This document shows positions 26,007-35,384 of a DNA stretch of 64,000 bases, piece after piece. The notes below the pieces were generated by a model that had not been told where the DNA came from, did not search any database, and saw nothing but the letters and a program-made list of their open reading frames with translations. Source of the DNA: Acetobacter sp. DsW_063 (GTDB taxonomy: Bacteria; Pseudomonadota; Alphaproteobacteria; Acetobacterales; Acetobacteraceae); the NCBI RefSeq assembly GCF_002153745.1, contig NZ_JOPL01000025.1:79231-143230 (forward strand), in the 5' to 3' direction. Each line of letters starts with the position of its first letter. Position 1 is the first letter of the stretch. Made by a program: the position numbers and the translations under genes.

Positions 26007-26564
26007 TCAATTCAGCGTGATGACTGTTTCGGTGCGAACATGGGGGTCGACCGTATTCAGCATTGTGCTCAAACCCCATTGGCGCTGATCGAAAGTTGTG
26101 GCGCTCGAGATCTTCGTCAACGTGTTTTTCTGGAAAACCATGTTGACATCGAAGGTCAATGGGTGGGTTTGCCCTCTCATGGTAAGCGAGCCGACCAGTT
26201 GCGTGCGCACTTTGCCATTGTGGATTTTTGGGTGACAGTCGCCAACATAATGCATGGCGGGATGATCGTCGCCGTCAAGCATTAGCCCTGACAGCATCAC
26301 GGTGCGCAGAACGGCGCTGCCGACTTTGATGGAGTTGACGTCCATCGTAAGATCAACGTGGCAGGTCTGGTCAGTCAGGTCGTAAGTCACGCTCCCGTTA
26401 AGTTTCTCGAATGATCCATCGATATCGGTGACAGCGCTTTTCGCGTGCAGCGTCGCCTGTGTGTTCGAACGCGTCAGCGTAACGTGCTGGGTGGCTGCGT
26501 GGGCGATCGGAACGAGGATCGGGCTGGCGCACAGGAGAAAGAGTGTGGGCAGAGCGTGTTTCAT
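26007..26564 (-). CDS. YceI-family periplasmic protein
   Basis: 185 residues with a clear signal peptide (MKHALPTLFLLCASPILVPIAHAA). The mature part is a YceI-type lipocalin-like barrel: LHAKSAVTDIDGSFEKLNGSVTYDL, VDLTMDVNSIKVGSAVLRTVMLSGLMLDGDDHPAMHYVGD, and LVGSLTMRGQTHPLTFDVNMVF. YceI proteins bind isoprenoid or other amphiphilic ligands; the physiological role is generally unknown. The gene stands alone. Family assignment is firm and function is not. Confidence 0.88.
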   Translation of the reverse strand: MKHALPTLFLLCASPILVPIAHAATQHVTLTRSNTQATLHAKSAVTDIDGSFEKLNGSVTYDLTDQTCHVDLTMDVNSIKVGSAVLRTVMLSGLMLDGDDHPAMHYVGDCHPKIHNGKVRTQLVGSLTMRGQTHPLTFDVNMVFQKNTLTKISSATTFDQRQWGLSTMLNTVDPHVRTETVITLN

Positions 26565-26817
26565 GCGGCGTCAACGCGCATGTAGTCTGAAAGATGCCGC
26601 GGATTCAGTAAGGAAGAAGGAATTTCTTAGAATTGACCGCTTTCTTTCCAGGGACCGTTCATGGAATAACGGCTAAGGCGCGTGCGGTGAGGTGGAGCCA
26701 GTCTGGAAGCGTTCTCAGCTTATAAGCAGCTTGGTTCGAATGCGCACCATATGGCTCGCTGGCTCGGTTCACGTGTCGTCGCCGACGTCGGTAGCCGACA
26801 CGGCCGTCTCCGCATCA

Positions 26818-28452
26818 CTACGGCGCTCCCATGGACGACGCCATGGGGACATCCTCCGCGGTTCCGAGTGCGCCTGCTGAAAACGCGAGACTGGCAGCGG
26901 AGATCAGCGCCGCGTAATAGGCGTCCGATCGTGTCAGACGGGCGTCGAACAGGCCATTCTGAGCCAGAGACGCCTGAGTGACGGAGCCGACGCCGCTGCG
27001 ATATGCGGTGAAGGCGGCGTCGAATGTCGTGCGCGCGGCGGTTTGCAGCCGGTCCGAAGCGGCATAGGCGCTGAGGCTGGTCCGCAGGCTGTTCTGTGCG
27101 GCCACGATTTGTCGAACGGAGTCGTCGATGGTCTGGCGCAGGGTGACGCTGGCGGTGTCTGATTGGTTCTGCGCTTGTCGGACGAGCGCGGCGCGTGTGC
27201 CGCCATCGAAAATCGGCACGGTAATGCCGCCGAGGATCAGGCTGCTGAAATTATTGGTGGACAGGTTGAGCGTCGGGGAGGAGTCGGATCCAACGCCCGG
27301 AACCGAGGATAACGAAAGGCCGCCCGTACTGTAAGCGACGTTTCCGGTAAGGAAAATTTTTGGCAGAAACTCTGCTTTCGCGGCGATGACGCGACTTTGC
27401 GCCGATCGGGCGGTCGCGTAGGCGGCCAGAACGTCTGGTCGGCGGGACACGGCCTGTCGCACCATGGCGTCGGTCATACGCATGTCGGAAAGGGCCAGAG
27501 GGCGGTTGGAAATATCCTGTGCCTGCAGGCGGGTTTCGGGCGACACGCCCATGGCGGTCATGAGGTCGAGATAACGATTCTCCGCTTCGCCTTCGGCTTG
27601 TACAAGGCGAAGTTCCGCCTGCGCGGTCGCCTGCTGCGTTTGGGTGACGTCGACGATCGTGCCCTGGCCCTGTTTCAGCCGGGCTTCGGCCGCCTTCTGG
27701 ACCTGCCGCGCATTGTCCAGCGCTTCGCGGATCAAGGTGACGCGGGCCGCGGCCGCCGCATGTGTGTAGAAGGCCAAGGAGACGCTGTAGATAACCTTCT
27801 GGTGGGCCGCGGTGAACAGTATGTTGCTGGCGACCTGTGCCTGCTGCGCCGCGTCGATGGTCGCCTCGCGCTTGCCGAAATCGAACAGCAGCCACTCAAT
27901 GCTCAGTGTCTGGACTTCGCCGCTGCCGGAGGTGTTGTTGCGTACGCCATTGGTCAGGTTACGCAGGTCGCTCGCACCAGTGTTAAATGCGTCGCCGATA
28001 ACGCCGCCATTGCTGATGGAGGGGTTGGCCCCATTGTTGCGCGTGTGGTTGTAGCCCCCCACCACCGTGGCGCTGAGGCGAGGCAGATAGCTGCTGCGCG
28101 CAATTCCGACTGCCAGAGCACTGTCACGCGCGGTGTTCCATGCCCGGCGGGTGAATGGATTGGCCGATTGCGCGATATCAATGAGATCGACCAAGGAGTA
28201 GGCGCGACTTGCGGTGATGTCCGGAGAGGCGTCCCGCGTATGAATGGCCGTGTTGGCGGGAAGCGCGAAGCCGGGCGGCAGAGTCAGGCCCTGTGCGTGT
28301 TCTCGTCCCGGCAGGATTTCTCCACTTTGGGAGACGTTGGGCTTCCACGGGGCGTCGGGATGCGCCGGGGCAGTCTGGAGAGCGTCCGTGGCGCATGCGC
28401 CAAGGCAGCAGAGCGTGACGCTGGCTATGGACCGAAGATACAGGGCGTTCAT
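26818..28452 (-). CDS. mdtP: Outer-membrane efflux lipoprotein, NodT/MdtP type
   Basis: 544 residues. A lipoprotein signal is present (SVTLCCLGACATDA, lipobox LGAC). Two OEP repeats follow: SLVDLIDIAQSANPFTRRAWNTARDSALAVGIARSSYLPRLSATV, and a second with RRPDVLAAYATARSAQSRVIAAKAEFLPKIFLTGNV. Coiled-coil segments between them include VTQTQQATAQAELRLVQAEGEAENRYLDLMTAMG. It forms the outer-membrane channel of a tripartite pump. It is the last gene of the efflux operon and overlaps mdtO by 4 bp. It is the only outer-membrane factor for two pump modules. Confidence 0.88.
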   Translation of the reverse strand: MNALYLRSIASVTLCCLGACATDALQTAPAHPDAPWKPNVSQSGEILPGREHAQGLTLPPGFALPANTAIHTRDASPDITASRAYSLVDLIDIAQSANPFTRRAWNTARDSALAVGIARSSYLPRLSATVVGGYNHTRNNGANPSISNGGVIGDAFNTGASDLRNLTNGVRNNTSGSGEVQTLSIEWLLFDFGKREATIDAAQQAQVASNILFTAAHQKVIYSVSLAFYTHAAAAARVTLIREALDNARQVQKAAEARLKQGQGTIVDVTQTQQATAQAELRLVQAEGEAENRYLDLMTAMGVSPETRLQAQDISNRPLALSDMRMTDAMVRQAVSRRPDVLAAYATARSAQSRVIAAKAEFLPKIFLTGNVAYSTGGLSLSSVPGVGSDSSPTLNLSTNNFSSLILGGITVPIFDGGTRAALVRQAQNQSDTASVTLRQTIDDSVRQIVAAQNSLRTSLSAYAASDRLQTAARTTFDAAFTAYRSGVGSVTQASLAQNGLFDARLTRSDAYYAALISAASLAFSAGALGTAEDVPMASSMGAP

Positions 28453-30290
28453 GGAGTGCGAGCTTCCAGCGCAGCGAGGCGCGTGGCGAGGGCGGGCGAC
28501 GCGGGGGACAGCAGCGTGTCCGCCGTCAGTTCGGCGGCCTTGCTCATGATGTCATGATATTGCGCAAGCCTGTCCATCTGGGCGCGCATATGCGCGGGCT
28601 CGACGGTAGCGTTCTCAAATACGCGTTCGGCGGCGGACAGGGCCGTCTGTGCGTCTGCCGCGCAGAGCATCCGGTCCGGTTCCGTTCGCGCTGAAATCTG
28701 GCGCCGCAACGCTGCGAACATGGCGTCCAGACGTTTCGGGATTTTCTGATAGGCGCTGCTGGGCCAGAAACTTGTGAACATTGCGTAGGTGATCAGATTG
28801 CCAAGCATGATGCCGACGATACGATCGCGTGCGGTGGTCATGTCGGTTGTTGGGCCATAGTCTTTGAGGTCAGACAGGAAGAATGCAAGGCCGATCTGAA
28901 AACCGGCGTACGCAATGCGCTCGTCTCCTGTTTTTACCCATGCGCCGATCAGCGACCCGATGAAGATGAGGAGTAGAAAAGCGGCGACGTTGTGAAGATG
29001 GGGCATGACGAACACGATAGACAGAATGCCCAGTGTGGCTCCGACAAGCGCGCCTGAAATGCGTAACGAGAGCTTTGAAATCATTTCGCCCATTGTCGGT
29101 TGGGCGACGATGAAGCAGGTGATGATGCTGGTATGAATGCCCTGCCAGTTTAAAATCTTGAACACGAAATAACTAAACATGACGGCGGCCGTTCCTTTGA
29201 CGGCGAAGCGCACATGCTCGGGGTTGGTGAATGCGTCCGCAAAGAAGAAGCCGCTCCCTTCGGGTTGGGGAGCCGGAGAGTGAGACTGAGCGGGATTTGT
29301 GAAAGAGGAAAGAATGTCGACCATGGCGTCATGGCTCGTCTGGCCGATCCGTGTTGGAGAAAGAATGTCGGTAGGATAATCGCCTTCCTCAAAAATGATC
29401 GCCATTTCCTGCATGAATGGCGTCAGATCCTCCAGAGAAACAACGTCGTCGCTACGGCTTGCGTGGGCGCGGGCGAGAATCAGCAGAGCGACGCTGCTGC
29501 GCGCGGCCTGCTCCAGCGCCGCCAGATCGTTTGCGCGCCAGATTTTCTCGAGCCGCGCCATTTTCAGATTCTTCGCCATGCCAGACATGCCTTCGCGCAT
29601 CATGTCGTCGGCGCGTTCCAGCAGCAGGGGATCAGGGGCTGCAAGCAGCGCAGCGCTCATGCGCAGGCGCGCAGCGATACGTCGGGTCAGGAGCGCTTTT
29701 GGAGACGGACAGATCAGCAGTCCAAGCACGACCATTACAACACCGGGTGCGAGCGTGAACAGGTCGGCGTAAAGCAGGGCGCGTGTCGCCAGCTCGCCGA
29801 CAGGAACCTGATCGACTGCGATCATCGCATAGACGACGATCAGGCCAAGCATGTATGCGACCGGTTTGAGTTTGCTTGCCGAGCCCAGAAAGAAAAATCC
29901 ACACGAAAGCAGTGCGACGGCAATGACGATGCCCAGCGGATGATCCAGCGTAACGCGGATAATTCCGTAAACCAGAGCCAAAAGTATCAGAATCAACAGA
30001 TTGACGCCGGCCCCGGCGATGGCGTTGGTCGTGCGGTCCTCCTGCCAGAGAGCCATGGTGACGAGGGCCGGGACAGCGAGTTCCGGGATTTGCCAGATTT
30101 CACCGATCAGAACGGTCGTCGTGCAGCCGGCCGCCATGCGCAGGGCATAGCCCATGCGACCCGGCGCAGGATTGCATATAAGGCGCCACAGACGTCGCGT
30201 GGACGGTCCTGTCGGCAGGACGAACTGACCGCGCGGTGTGACGTCGGCATAGGGCCCCATGTCGGGCGCCCTATCGACAGGCGGCGCCAT
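28449..30290 (-). CDS. mdtO: FUSC-family inner-membrane exporter, MdtO type
   Basis: 613 residues in two membrane blocks (~residues 40-190 and ~365-500), each with about five segments, separated by a cytoplasmic domain, the usual FUSC/AaeB layout. Examples are TTTVLIGEIWQIPELAVPALVTMALWQ and FAVKGTAAVMFSYFVFKILNWQGIHTSIITCFIVAQPTMGEMISKLSLRISGALVGATLGIL. It likely exports aromatic acids or related hydrophobic anions. It overlaps mdtN by 20 bp and mdtP by 4 bp. The order ytcA-mdtN-mdtO-mdtP matches E. coli. Confidence 0.87.
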   Translation of the reverse strand: MAPPVDRAPDMGPYADVTPRGQFVLPTGPSTRRLWRLICNPAPGRMGYALRMAAGCTTTVLIGEIWQIPELAVPALVTMALWQEDRTTNAIAGAGVNLLILILLALVYGIIRVTLDHPLGIVIAVALLSCGFFFLGSASKLKPVAYMLGLIVVYAMIAVDQVPVGELATRALLYADLFTLAPGVVMVVLGLLICPSPKALLTRRIAARLRMSAALLAAPDPLLLERADDMMREGMSGMAKNLKMARLEKIWRANDLAALEQAARSSVALLILARAHASRSDDVVSLEDLTPFMQEMAIIFEEGDYPTDILSPTRIGQTSHDAMVDILSSFTNPAQSHSPAPQPEGSGFFFADAFTNPEHVRFAVKGTAAVMFSYFVFKILNWQGIHTSIITCFIVAQPTMGEMISKLSLRISGALVGATLGILSIVFVMPHLHNVAAFLLLIFIGSLIGAWVKTGDERIAYAGFQIGLAFFLSDLKDYGPTTDMTTARDRIVGIMLGNLITYAMFTSFWPSSAYQKIPKRLDAMFAALRRQISARTEPDRMLCAADAQTALSAAERVFENATVEPAHMRAQMDRLAQYHDIMSKAAELTADTLLSPASPALATRLAALEARTP

Positions 30291-31320
30291 GTCGAATCTC
30301 GACGGTTGCGGTCGCCCCCAGACGCAGAAGGGCCGGGTCTGCGTGATCGAGTTTCACTCTGACTGGAAAACGTTGTGCGACATGCACCCAGTCCATTTCC
30401 CGGGGAACGATCGGAAGCGCGCGCGCGATGCCCGCGGTGTCGGCCGATAGAACGCCCCAGCCGATGCTTTCGACGTGACCACGGATCGACGCGTTTCGGT
30501 CGATCATTGAATAAACCGTCGCGCAGTCGCCGGGACGTATGACGCTCAGATTGACTTCGCGGATATTCGCGATCGCAAACCACGCGTCGTCTGCGATCAG
30601 GGTAAAAAGAACCTGCGATGGGGCAAGAATCTCTCCGGGCAGAACGTGCAGGCTCGTGACGTAGCCATCCGCGGGCGCGACGACGACAGTTTGTCGCAGC
30701 TCATAGCGCGCGTGATCAAGGGCGGCCTGACTGGCAGCCTCTGCGGCGAGGGAGCTCTTCAGGTCTCCGATGGCGATTTGTGCGGCTGACGACTGCTGAT
30801 GCGCCTGCTCCAGCGACACTTCTGCATCATGCAACGCCACGCGAGCCTGATCGTATTGCTGCCAGGGGATGTAGGCATGGTTCGCCAGTGGGGAAAGACG
30901 CTCCACCGTACGCGCGGCGAGGTCACGATTGGTTTGCGCGCGCAGGGTCTGATCCTGGGCTACGGCCGAGTTGGCTGTTTTTACAGCCACCAGACGTTTT
31001 TGGTTCTCTACTTCAGCTTGAGCCAACGCCAGGTTGGCTTCCGCCTGTCGAACCGTCAGTTCGTAGGGTTCAGGGTCGAGGCGGTACAGCAGATCGCCCT
31101 TATGAACGTGTTGGTTTACATGCACCGGCAGCTCTATCAACCGGCCTCCAACCGTAGTGGCGATGTGAACGAGTTCAGCGTCAATCACGCCGCTGTCGGA
31201 GGAGGGATGCATGCGATCCTCGTGCGCAACATGCATGCCGAGGAAAGTAGCGATTGCGATGCTGAGCACGGCGACGCCAATGCCGATCGGTTTGCCGCTG
31301 GAGAGGTGTACGCGTTTCAT
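30271..31320 (-). CDS. mdtN: HlyD/EmrA-family periplasmic adaptor, MdtN type
   Basis: 349 residues. One N-terminal membrane anchor (GIGVAVLSIAIATFLGMHVA) is followed by the split biotinyl-lipoyl domain (VHIATTVGGRLIELPVHVNQHVHKGDLLYRLDPEPYEL), a long alpha-hairpin (residues ~95-205), then the second lipoyl half (VVVAPADGYVTSLHVLPGEILAPSQVLFTLI). The terminal beta-barrel domain ends RLGATATVEIRHG. It links MdtO to the outer-membrane channel. It lies 2 bp downstream of ytcA. Confidence 0.88.
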   Translation of the reverse strand: MKRVHLSSGKPIGIGVAVLSIAIATFLGMHVAHEDRMHPSSDSGVIDAELVHIATTVGGRLIELPVHVNQHVHKGDLLYRLDPEPYELTVRQAEANLALAQAEVENQKRLVAVKTANSAVAQDQTLRAQTNRDLAARTVERLSPLANHAYIPWQQYDQARVALHDAEVSLEQAHQQSSAAQIAIGDLKSSLAAEAASQAALDHARYELRQTVVVAPADGYVTSLHVLPGEILAPSQVLFTLIADDAWFAIANIREVNLSVIRPGDCATVYSMIDRNASIRGHVESIGWGVLSADTAGIARALPIVPREMDWVHVAQRFPVRVKLDHADPALLRLGATATVEIRHGAACR

Positions 31321-31322
31321 AA

Positions 31323-31589
31323 TCAGGGACCGAACCAGATCAGCCAGATGGACAAGGCGACGATGACCCCGAGCGCGCTATAGGTAAACAGCCGGAATCT
31401 CAGAAATGCGTCGATCGTCGTAAACACGAAGATAACCCGCAGACCCACGGCTGCGAGGACACCGCAAATGGCGCAAAGCATCCAGTCCGGGAAATAGGCG
31501 CCGACCAACGAAAAGGAGGGGGCGGCGTCAGTCGAGCATCCGGCAAGGAGCAGGCACGACGCCATCGAGAGAGAGCGTGGTCGAGGCAT
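31323..31589 (-). CDS. ytcA: YtcA-family small membrane lipoprotein
   Basis: 88 residues from ATG 31589; a longer frame to 31679 adds a basic nonconserved stretch. The signal ends at a lipobox (MASCLLLAGC). Two membrane segments follow (MLCAICGVLAAVGLRVIFVFT and FTYSALGVIVALSIWLIWFGP). This is the YtcA pattern; the gene directly precedes mdtN here, as it does in E. coli. It is probably a small accessory subunit of the exporter. The 2-bp gap to mdtN indicates co-translation. Confidence 0.8.
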   Translation of the reverse strand: MPRPRSLSMASCLLLAGCSTDAAPSFSLVGAYFPDWMLCAICGVLAAVGLRVIFVFTTIDAFLRFRLFTYSALGVIVALSIWLIWFGP

Positions 31590-31732
31590 GGCGATAACGA
31601 TCTGACCGTCTCCGCTCTGAAGGCAACGAAGATAACGACGGTAACGATACAAGGTTCTGTTGGCAAAATTTCTTTTCAAATTGGCGAATGCGCGGGTTCT
31701 GCGTTACCCATCACGGGGCCTTTTTGTGCGCG

Positions 31733-31755
31733 TAACACGTTGATTGGGAGTGTTA
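31733..31755. promoter_or_regulatory. Inverted repeat between the two efflux modules
   Basis: TAACAC-N11-GTGTTA lies in the 271-bp gap between aaeA-like and ytcA genes. The perfect 6-bp arms and 11-nt spacing suit a LysR-type or other dimeric regulator site. It may mark a separate promoter for the ytcA-mdtNOP genes. Confidence 0.4.
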
Positions 31756-31860
31756 TGTGGTGAGCGTCTGGGTCAGACCTTATTTGTGTCGCGTTCAGGT
31801 CGTGATTCCAATTGTCCATCAAGAGTAGCAACGAGCTCTGATTGCCTGTCCTTCCCGGCA

Positions 31861-32817
31861 TCAACGCCGGGAGCCGGAGCCAATACCGAATACATCGTCG
31901 TGGAGGCGATCAAATACGTCCTGAATTGTGTCGTGGGCTCGCCGTCCCTTGCTATCGACGATTGTTACGGTGGCAGTCATCCCGGCGGCAAGTGTGACGT
32001 TGGCAGGTATGCTGTCTATCCGAATTCGCACAGGGATGCGTTGGGCCAGACGGACCCAGGTGTAAACCGGGTCGACGCTCGGCAGCCCCTGTGCGCCTGC
32101 TCCAGCGTTCGAGGTCGCGATACCACGGGTGATGCTCACGACATGTCCCCGGAGAGGCGAACGGTATCCCATGAGATCAATGCGCACTTTATCGTTGATG
32201 TTGACCGAACTGATCTTGGTTTCCTCGAAGTAGCCATCAACCCAGTAAGACGATGAATCAACGACAGTGACATTGGGGACGCCGGCTGTTGCGAAATCAC
32301 CGACACGCATGATCAGGTTATTCACGGTGCCGGTGACGGTGCTGCGGACATGCGTGCGGTCGAGATTGATCTTCGCTTGAGACAGACTTGCCAGGGCTTC
32401 GGCGTATTGAGCTCTGGCCACTTGTGCGGTCGCTTCGTACACCTGCTTTTCTTCGCGGGATGCGGCGGCCTCCGTAAGGTGCGTGCGGCGTTCATGTTGG
32501 GCGGTTTTCAGAACCATGTCGGCTTGCCGCTGTTCCGACACCGCAGTAGCGGTGGCGACCGCTACCTGGAAGTCGAATGGGTCAATGTCGTAGAGTACGT
32601 CTCCGGCATGAACGACCTGATTGTCTTTGACATACACAGCAACGATCTGTCCGGAGACGCGGGGGGCGATATTGGCGACCTGCGCGCGCACCTGACCATT
32701 CCGTGTCCATGGCGCTGCAGTGTAATAGTCCCAGAGAACGAACGCCGTTACCATCGCAATGCCCAGAATTATCATTGTGGTGGTAACTTTGATCGCAAGC
32801 CGCGCCCTGTCAAACAT
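31861..32817 (-). CDS. aaeA: HlyD-family periplasmic adaptor, AaeA type
   Basis: 318 residues. An N-terminal membrane anchor (TTTMIILGIAMVTAFVLWDYY) is followed by TRNGQVRAQVANIAPRVSGQIVAVYVKDNQVVHAGDVLYDIDPFDF, the standard AaeA/EmrA lipoyl motif. A single alpha-hairpin and the return strand VRSTVTGTVNNLIMRVGDFATAG come next. The C-terminal domain contains LAAGMTATVTIVD. With the AaeX- and AaeB-like genes just upstream it forms an aromatic carboxylate efflux module. It starts 128 bp after aaeX. Confidence 0.87.
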   Translation of the reverse strand: MFDRARLAIKVTTTMIILGIAMVTAFVLWDYYTAAPWTRNGQVRAQVANIAPRVSGQIVAVYVKDNQVVHAGDVLYDIDPFDFQVAVATATAVSEQRQADMVLKTAQHERRTHLTEAAASREEKQVYEATAQVARAQYAEALASLSQAKINLDRTHVRSTVTGTVNNLIMRVGDFATAGVPNVTVVDSSSYWVDGYFEETKISSVNINDKVRIDLMGYRSPLRGHVVSITRGIATSNAGAGAQGLPSVDPVYTWVRLAQRIPVRIRIDSIPANVTLAAGMTATVTIVDSKGRRAHDTIQDVFDRLHDDVFGIGSGSRR

Positions 32818-32945
32818 GTCAGTAAATTCCTTATGATATACAAAAAATACTGACGATGGGTCTGTATGAAGATTGACGGGTCATAGGCATTGTATTTTTC
32901 ACCGTGACAGTTGCTCTGGATCGGCGCGCTATTGTAGCCAAGGGG

Positions 32946-33149
32946 TCACAGGGCAAGGGAATAAACCCCGGTCAGAATGATCAACAGACCGAACTCCGCC
33001 AGAGGGATATTCCATACGAATCGCTCCAGTCGAGTTTTCGCGATCAGTGGGCGAAGGGCGAGCATCGTCATCACGGCGAGTCCGACGTGAAGGAGAAATG
33101 ACGATACAAGGAGACCGTCCACATCCAGAACCGATGGAATTTCCATCAC
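32946..33149 (-). CDS. aaeX: DUF1656/AaeX-family small membrane protein
   Basis: 67 residues with two membrane helices: DVDGLLVSSFLLHVGLAVMTMLALRPLIAKT and LERFVWNIPLAEFGLLIILTGVYSLAL. The E-x-D-V start and the conserved VWNIPLAEFGL are the AaeX/DUF1656 signature. Its ATG overlaps the aaeB stop (ATGA), so it is translated with it. It is a probable small subunit of the AaeAB pump. Confidence 0.88.
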   Translation of the reverse strand: MMEIPSVLDVDGLLVSSFLLHVGLAVMTMLALRPLIAKTRLERFVWNIPLAEFGLLIILTGVYSLAL

Positions 33150-35236
33150 GCGGCGTTCCGGGGTTTCGGCAGTATTTTATAAAGATTTATGGCGGATCGA
33201 TTTCGTTGCAAAAGCATGATCGATCCCGTCATGCCGGACACCGCCCCGACGACTGTGATCATTTTTCCAGCGGATAGTTCTCTCGATCGAGCGAGAAGCT
33301 GTTCAGCGGATGCCCGCATGAAAGAAATTCCTTCGTCACAGTCGCGTATTTCAGTGGCACGCATCGCTGCGTCGCATTCGACGCGTATTGTGGCGATCGT
33401 CGCGGCCCGCCCAAGATGGCGTCGTGCGCGCGCCAGAGCTGCGGCAAGATCCTCGAGTTCCGCCATTCTGGAAAGAACGCGCACCTGCGAAAGGGATTTC
33501 GGGAGATAGCCGTTCCAGAGCAGGATACGCGCCAACCGATCGTAATTCCGGCTGATCAGCACGGAGCCCGCCTGCCTGTCATTTCCGAGGCATTGCGAAC
33601 GCAGCGTGAAGCCGATGGCCATCGCAACGCGAAACCTCCGTGAGCGCGCAGACGGAGGCAGCAGAAGCGTCAAGGCGACGAAAATCAGTAACGCAGCAAG
33701 GATATAAAACACGTTCCTGTTTATGAAATTTTCTGGATTGAATTCCTGCCTGTTGCTTACGCCAAGCATGACGAAGAAGAAAACGCCGGCGTTCAGGCCG
33801 ATCGCCGATGTCTTCGGCCGAAGCAGCAACAGGCAGCCGCCAAAGACGGCGGGCACCGCCGCGAGTGCAAGAAACGTCATTTCAGACCCGCGCGTGAGCA
33901 CGAAGAAATTCAGAAACGCCGCGACTGCGACAGCCATGGGCGTGCCGATCAGCGCTCCCATTCCGAAGGCGCGGACGTTGTAAGTGGTGGCTGCGAGCAT
34001 AATGATGATCGACGCCTGGGACAGAACTGCGACGCTGCCTGGTATGCCGGAGAGAATGCACAACCAGGCGGAAAGACTGAAGCCGATGAGCAGACGCAGG
34101 CCGTTTAGCAGGGCCATGATGACGTCATGATGTCCGGCGATCGGAAAGTCAGGGGCTGGATTCTGCGTCGCAGAGCCGTCGCGGACCGTGCAGAGTCCGT
34201 CTTCGGCCCATCGCCAGAAGGACAGAAGCGCCATGGAGCATTCCGCAAACCATGCGTCTTCTATTGTCAGTTCCTCCGCTACTCCCTCCGACGATCTTCG
34301 CGGACGCTCCAGTAACCCTTCCAGCGCTTTCATCGCAGCAGGCGGGGAGTCCGGGCAGGATGCGCTTTCGAATACAGCCCGAACATCCTTGATCATTGAT
34401 GGGGAAACGCGCCCCTCTTCAAGAGCGTAGCCAATGGCGCGGCTGCGGCTCAGCATTTCCATCAACGACACCATGGCCGACCGGGCGCCTGCCAGCCGTG
34501 TGCGGCCGTCTCCGATCTCCGTGCGGGCGTAGGAAACCTGTGTGGTAAGCGCCATGATGCGGCCTGCCAACTCGGCGCACGTGACGGCGTCGGGTATGGA
34601 GCGTCCGAGGACCGCATTCCGTGCGATCATCTGCGCTTCACGCGCTGTAGCCTCCAACCCCGACACCAGATTGTTCCATGCAGTAGGCGCACCGATCACG
34701 TCATTGACGGCTGCGGTCGCCGCGATGCCGATCAGGATCGCGGATACGCGGTTGACCGTCACTGCGAATGCGTCTTGCGGTGAATCTATGCAGCCGATGG
34801 CGATCAGGGCGACAGTATATCCCGCCAGCATCGCGGCGTAGGCCCGGAAATCTCGCTCCAGAGTTCCGACGATGCAACACAGGCCCAGCCAAAGTCCTGT
34901 GCAGCCCAGTAACACGGCGCGATCCTGACTGAAGCACGCGGTCAGGAACAGGGCGACAAAGGCTCCGATCAACGTGCCGAGCAGTCGGTAAAGCGCTTTG
35001 GAGAGGGTCTGCCCTCGTAACGGTTGGGCGAGAATCATCACCGTGACCGCCGCCGTGGCTGGTGAAGATATCTGGAACCAGAGCGCCGCGGCGAGCGCGA
35101 GTGATACGGAGAGCCATGTACGCAGGCAGAACGCGAATGCGCCCGGTGGAAACAGCCCATGCAAAAAGTCCGGGATCCAGAAAAAATCTTTCAGGGCGCG
35201 AATGCGCCTGCCCGTTGTTTCGTCAACAGCGCTCAC
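33146..35236 (-). CDS. aaeB: FUSC-family inner-membrane exporter, AaeB type
   Basis: 696 residues. Two membrane blocks (~residues 30-170 and ~375-530) surround a cytoplasmic domain. Motifs include FCLRTWLSVSLALAAALWFQISSPATAAVTVMILAQPLRGQTLSKALYRLLGTLIGAFVALFL and RLLIGFSLSAWLCILSGIPGSVAVLSQASIIIMLAATTYN, as in the p-hydroxybenzoate exporter AaeB. It is the first gene of the seven-gene efflux run and probably exports weak aromatic or organic acids. No AaeR-type regulator is adjacent. Confidence 0.88.
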   Translation of the reverse strand: MSAVDETTGRRIRALKDFFWIPDFLHGLFPPGAFAFCLRTWLSVSLALAAALWFQISSPATAAVTVMILAQPLRGQTLSKALYRLLGTLIGAFVALFLTACFSQDRAVLLGCTGLWLGLCCIVGTLERDFRAYAAMLAGYTVALIAIGCIDSPQDAFAVTVNRVSAILIGIAATAAVNDVIGAPTAWNNLVSGLEATAREAQMIARNAVLGRSIPDAVTCAELAGRIMALTTQVSYARTEIGDGRTRLAGARSAMVSLMEMLSRSRAIGYALEEGRVSPSMIKDVRAVFESASCPDSPPAAMKALEGLLERPRRSSEGVAEELTIEDAWFAECSMALLSFWRWAEDGLCTVRDGSATQNPAPDFPIAGHHDVIMALLNGLRLLIGFSLSAWLCILSGIPGSVAVLSQASIIIMLAATTYNVRAFGMGALIGTPMAVAVAAFLNFFVLTRGSEMTFLALAAVPAVFGGCLLLLRPKTSAIGLNAGVFFFVMLGVSNRQEFNPENFINRNVFYILAALLIFVALTLLLPPSARSRRFRVAMAIGFTLRSQCLGNDRQAGSVLISRNYDRLARILLWNGYLPKSLSQVRVLSRMAELEDLAAALARARRHLGRAATIATIRVECDAAMRATEIRDCDEGISFMRASAEQLLARSRELSAGKMITVVGAVSGMTGSIMLLQRNRSAINLYKILPKPRNAA

Positions 35237-35261
35237 TGCATGCCTGCCTTCAGCCCGTAGC

Positions 35262-35277
35262 GCGGATGATCATCCGC
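35262..35277. repeat. 16-bp palindrome upstream of the efflux operon
   Basis: GCGGATGATCATCCGC is perfectly symmetrical, 26 bp upstream of the aaeB start codon, in the expected promoter-operator region. It is followed on the plus strand by agcccttttt, so a terminator-like hairpin reading rightward is also possible, but no plus-strand gene precedes it. An operator for the efflux genes is the better reading. Confidence 0.5.
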
Positions 35278-35335
35278 AGCCCTTTTTGTATCGGGCCCTT
35301 CGGGCGTCAGGCCAAATGACAAAACAAGGCTTGGC

Positions 35336-35372
35336 CTGCGTCGGGCTGGATCAAGCTATTCGCCCGACGCAG
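35336..35372 (-). terminator. Terminator of the acetyltransferase-like gene
   Basis: CTGCGTCGGGC and GCCCGACGCAG form a perfect 11-bp stem with a 15-nt loop, 13 bp after the stop of the gene at 35385-36557. On that strand it is followed by GCCAAGCCTTGTTTTGTC, a weak T-rich tail. Confidence 0.65.
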
Positions 35373-35384
35373 CGCGAATAGAAA

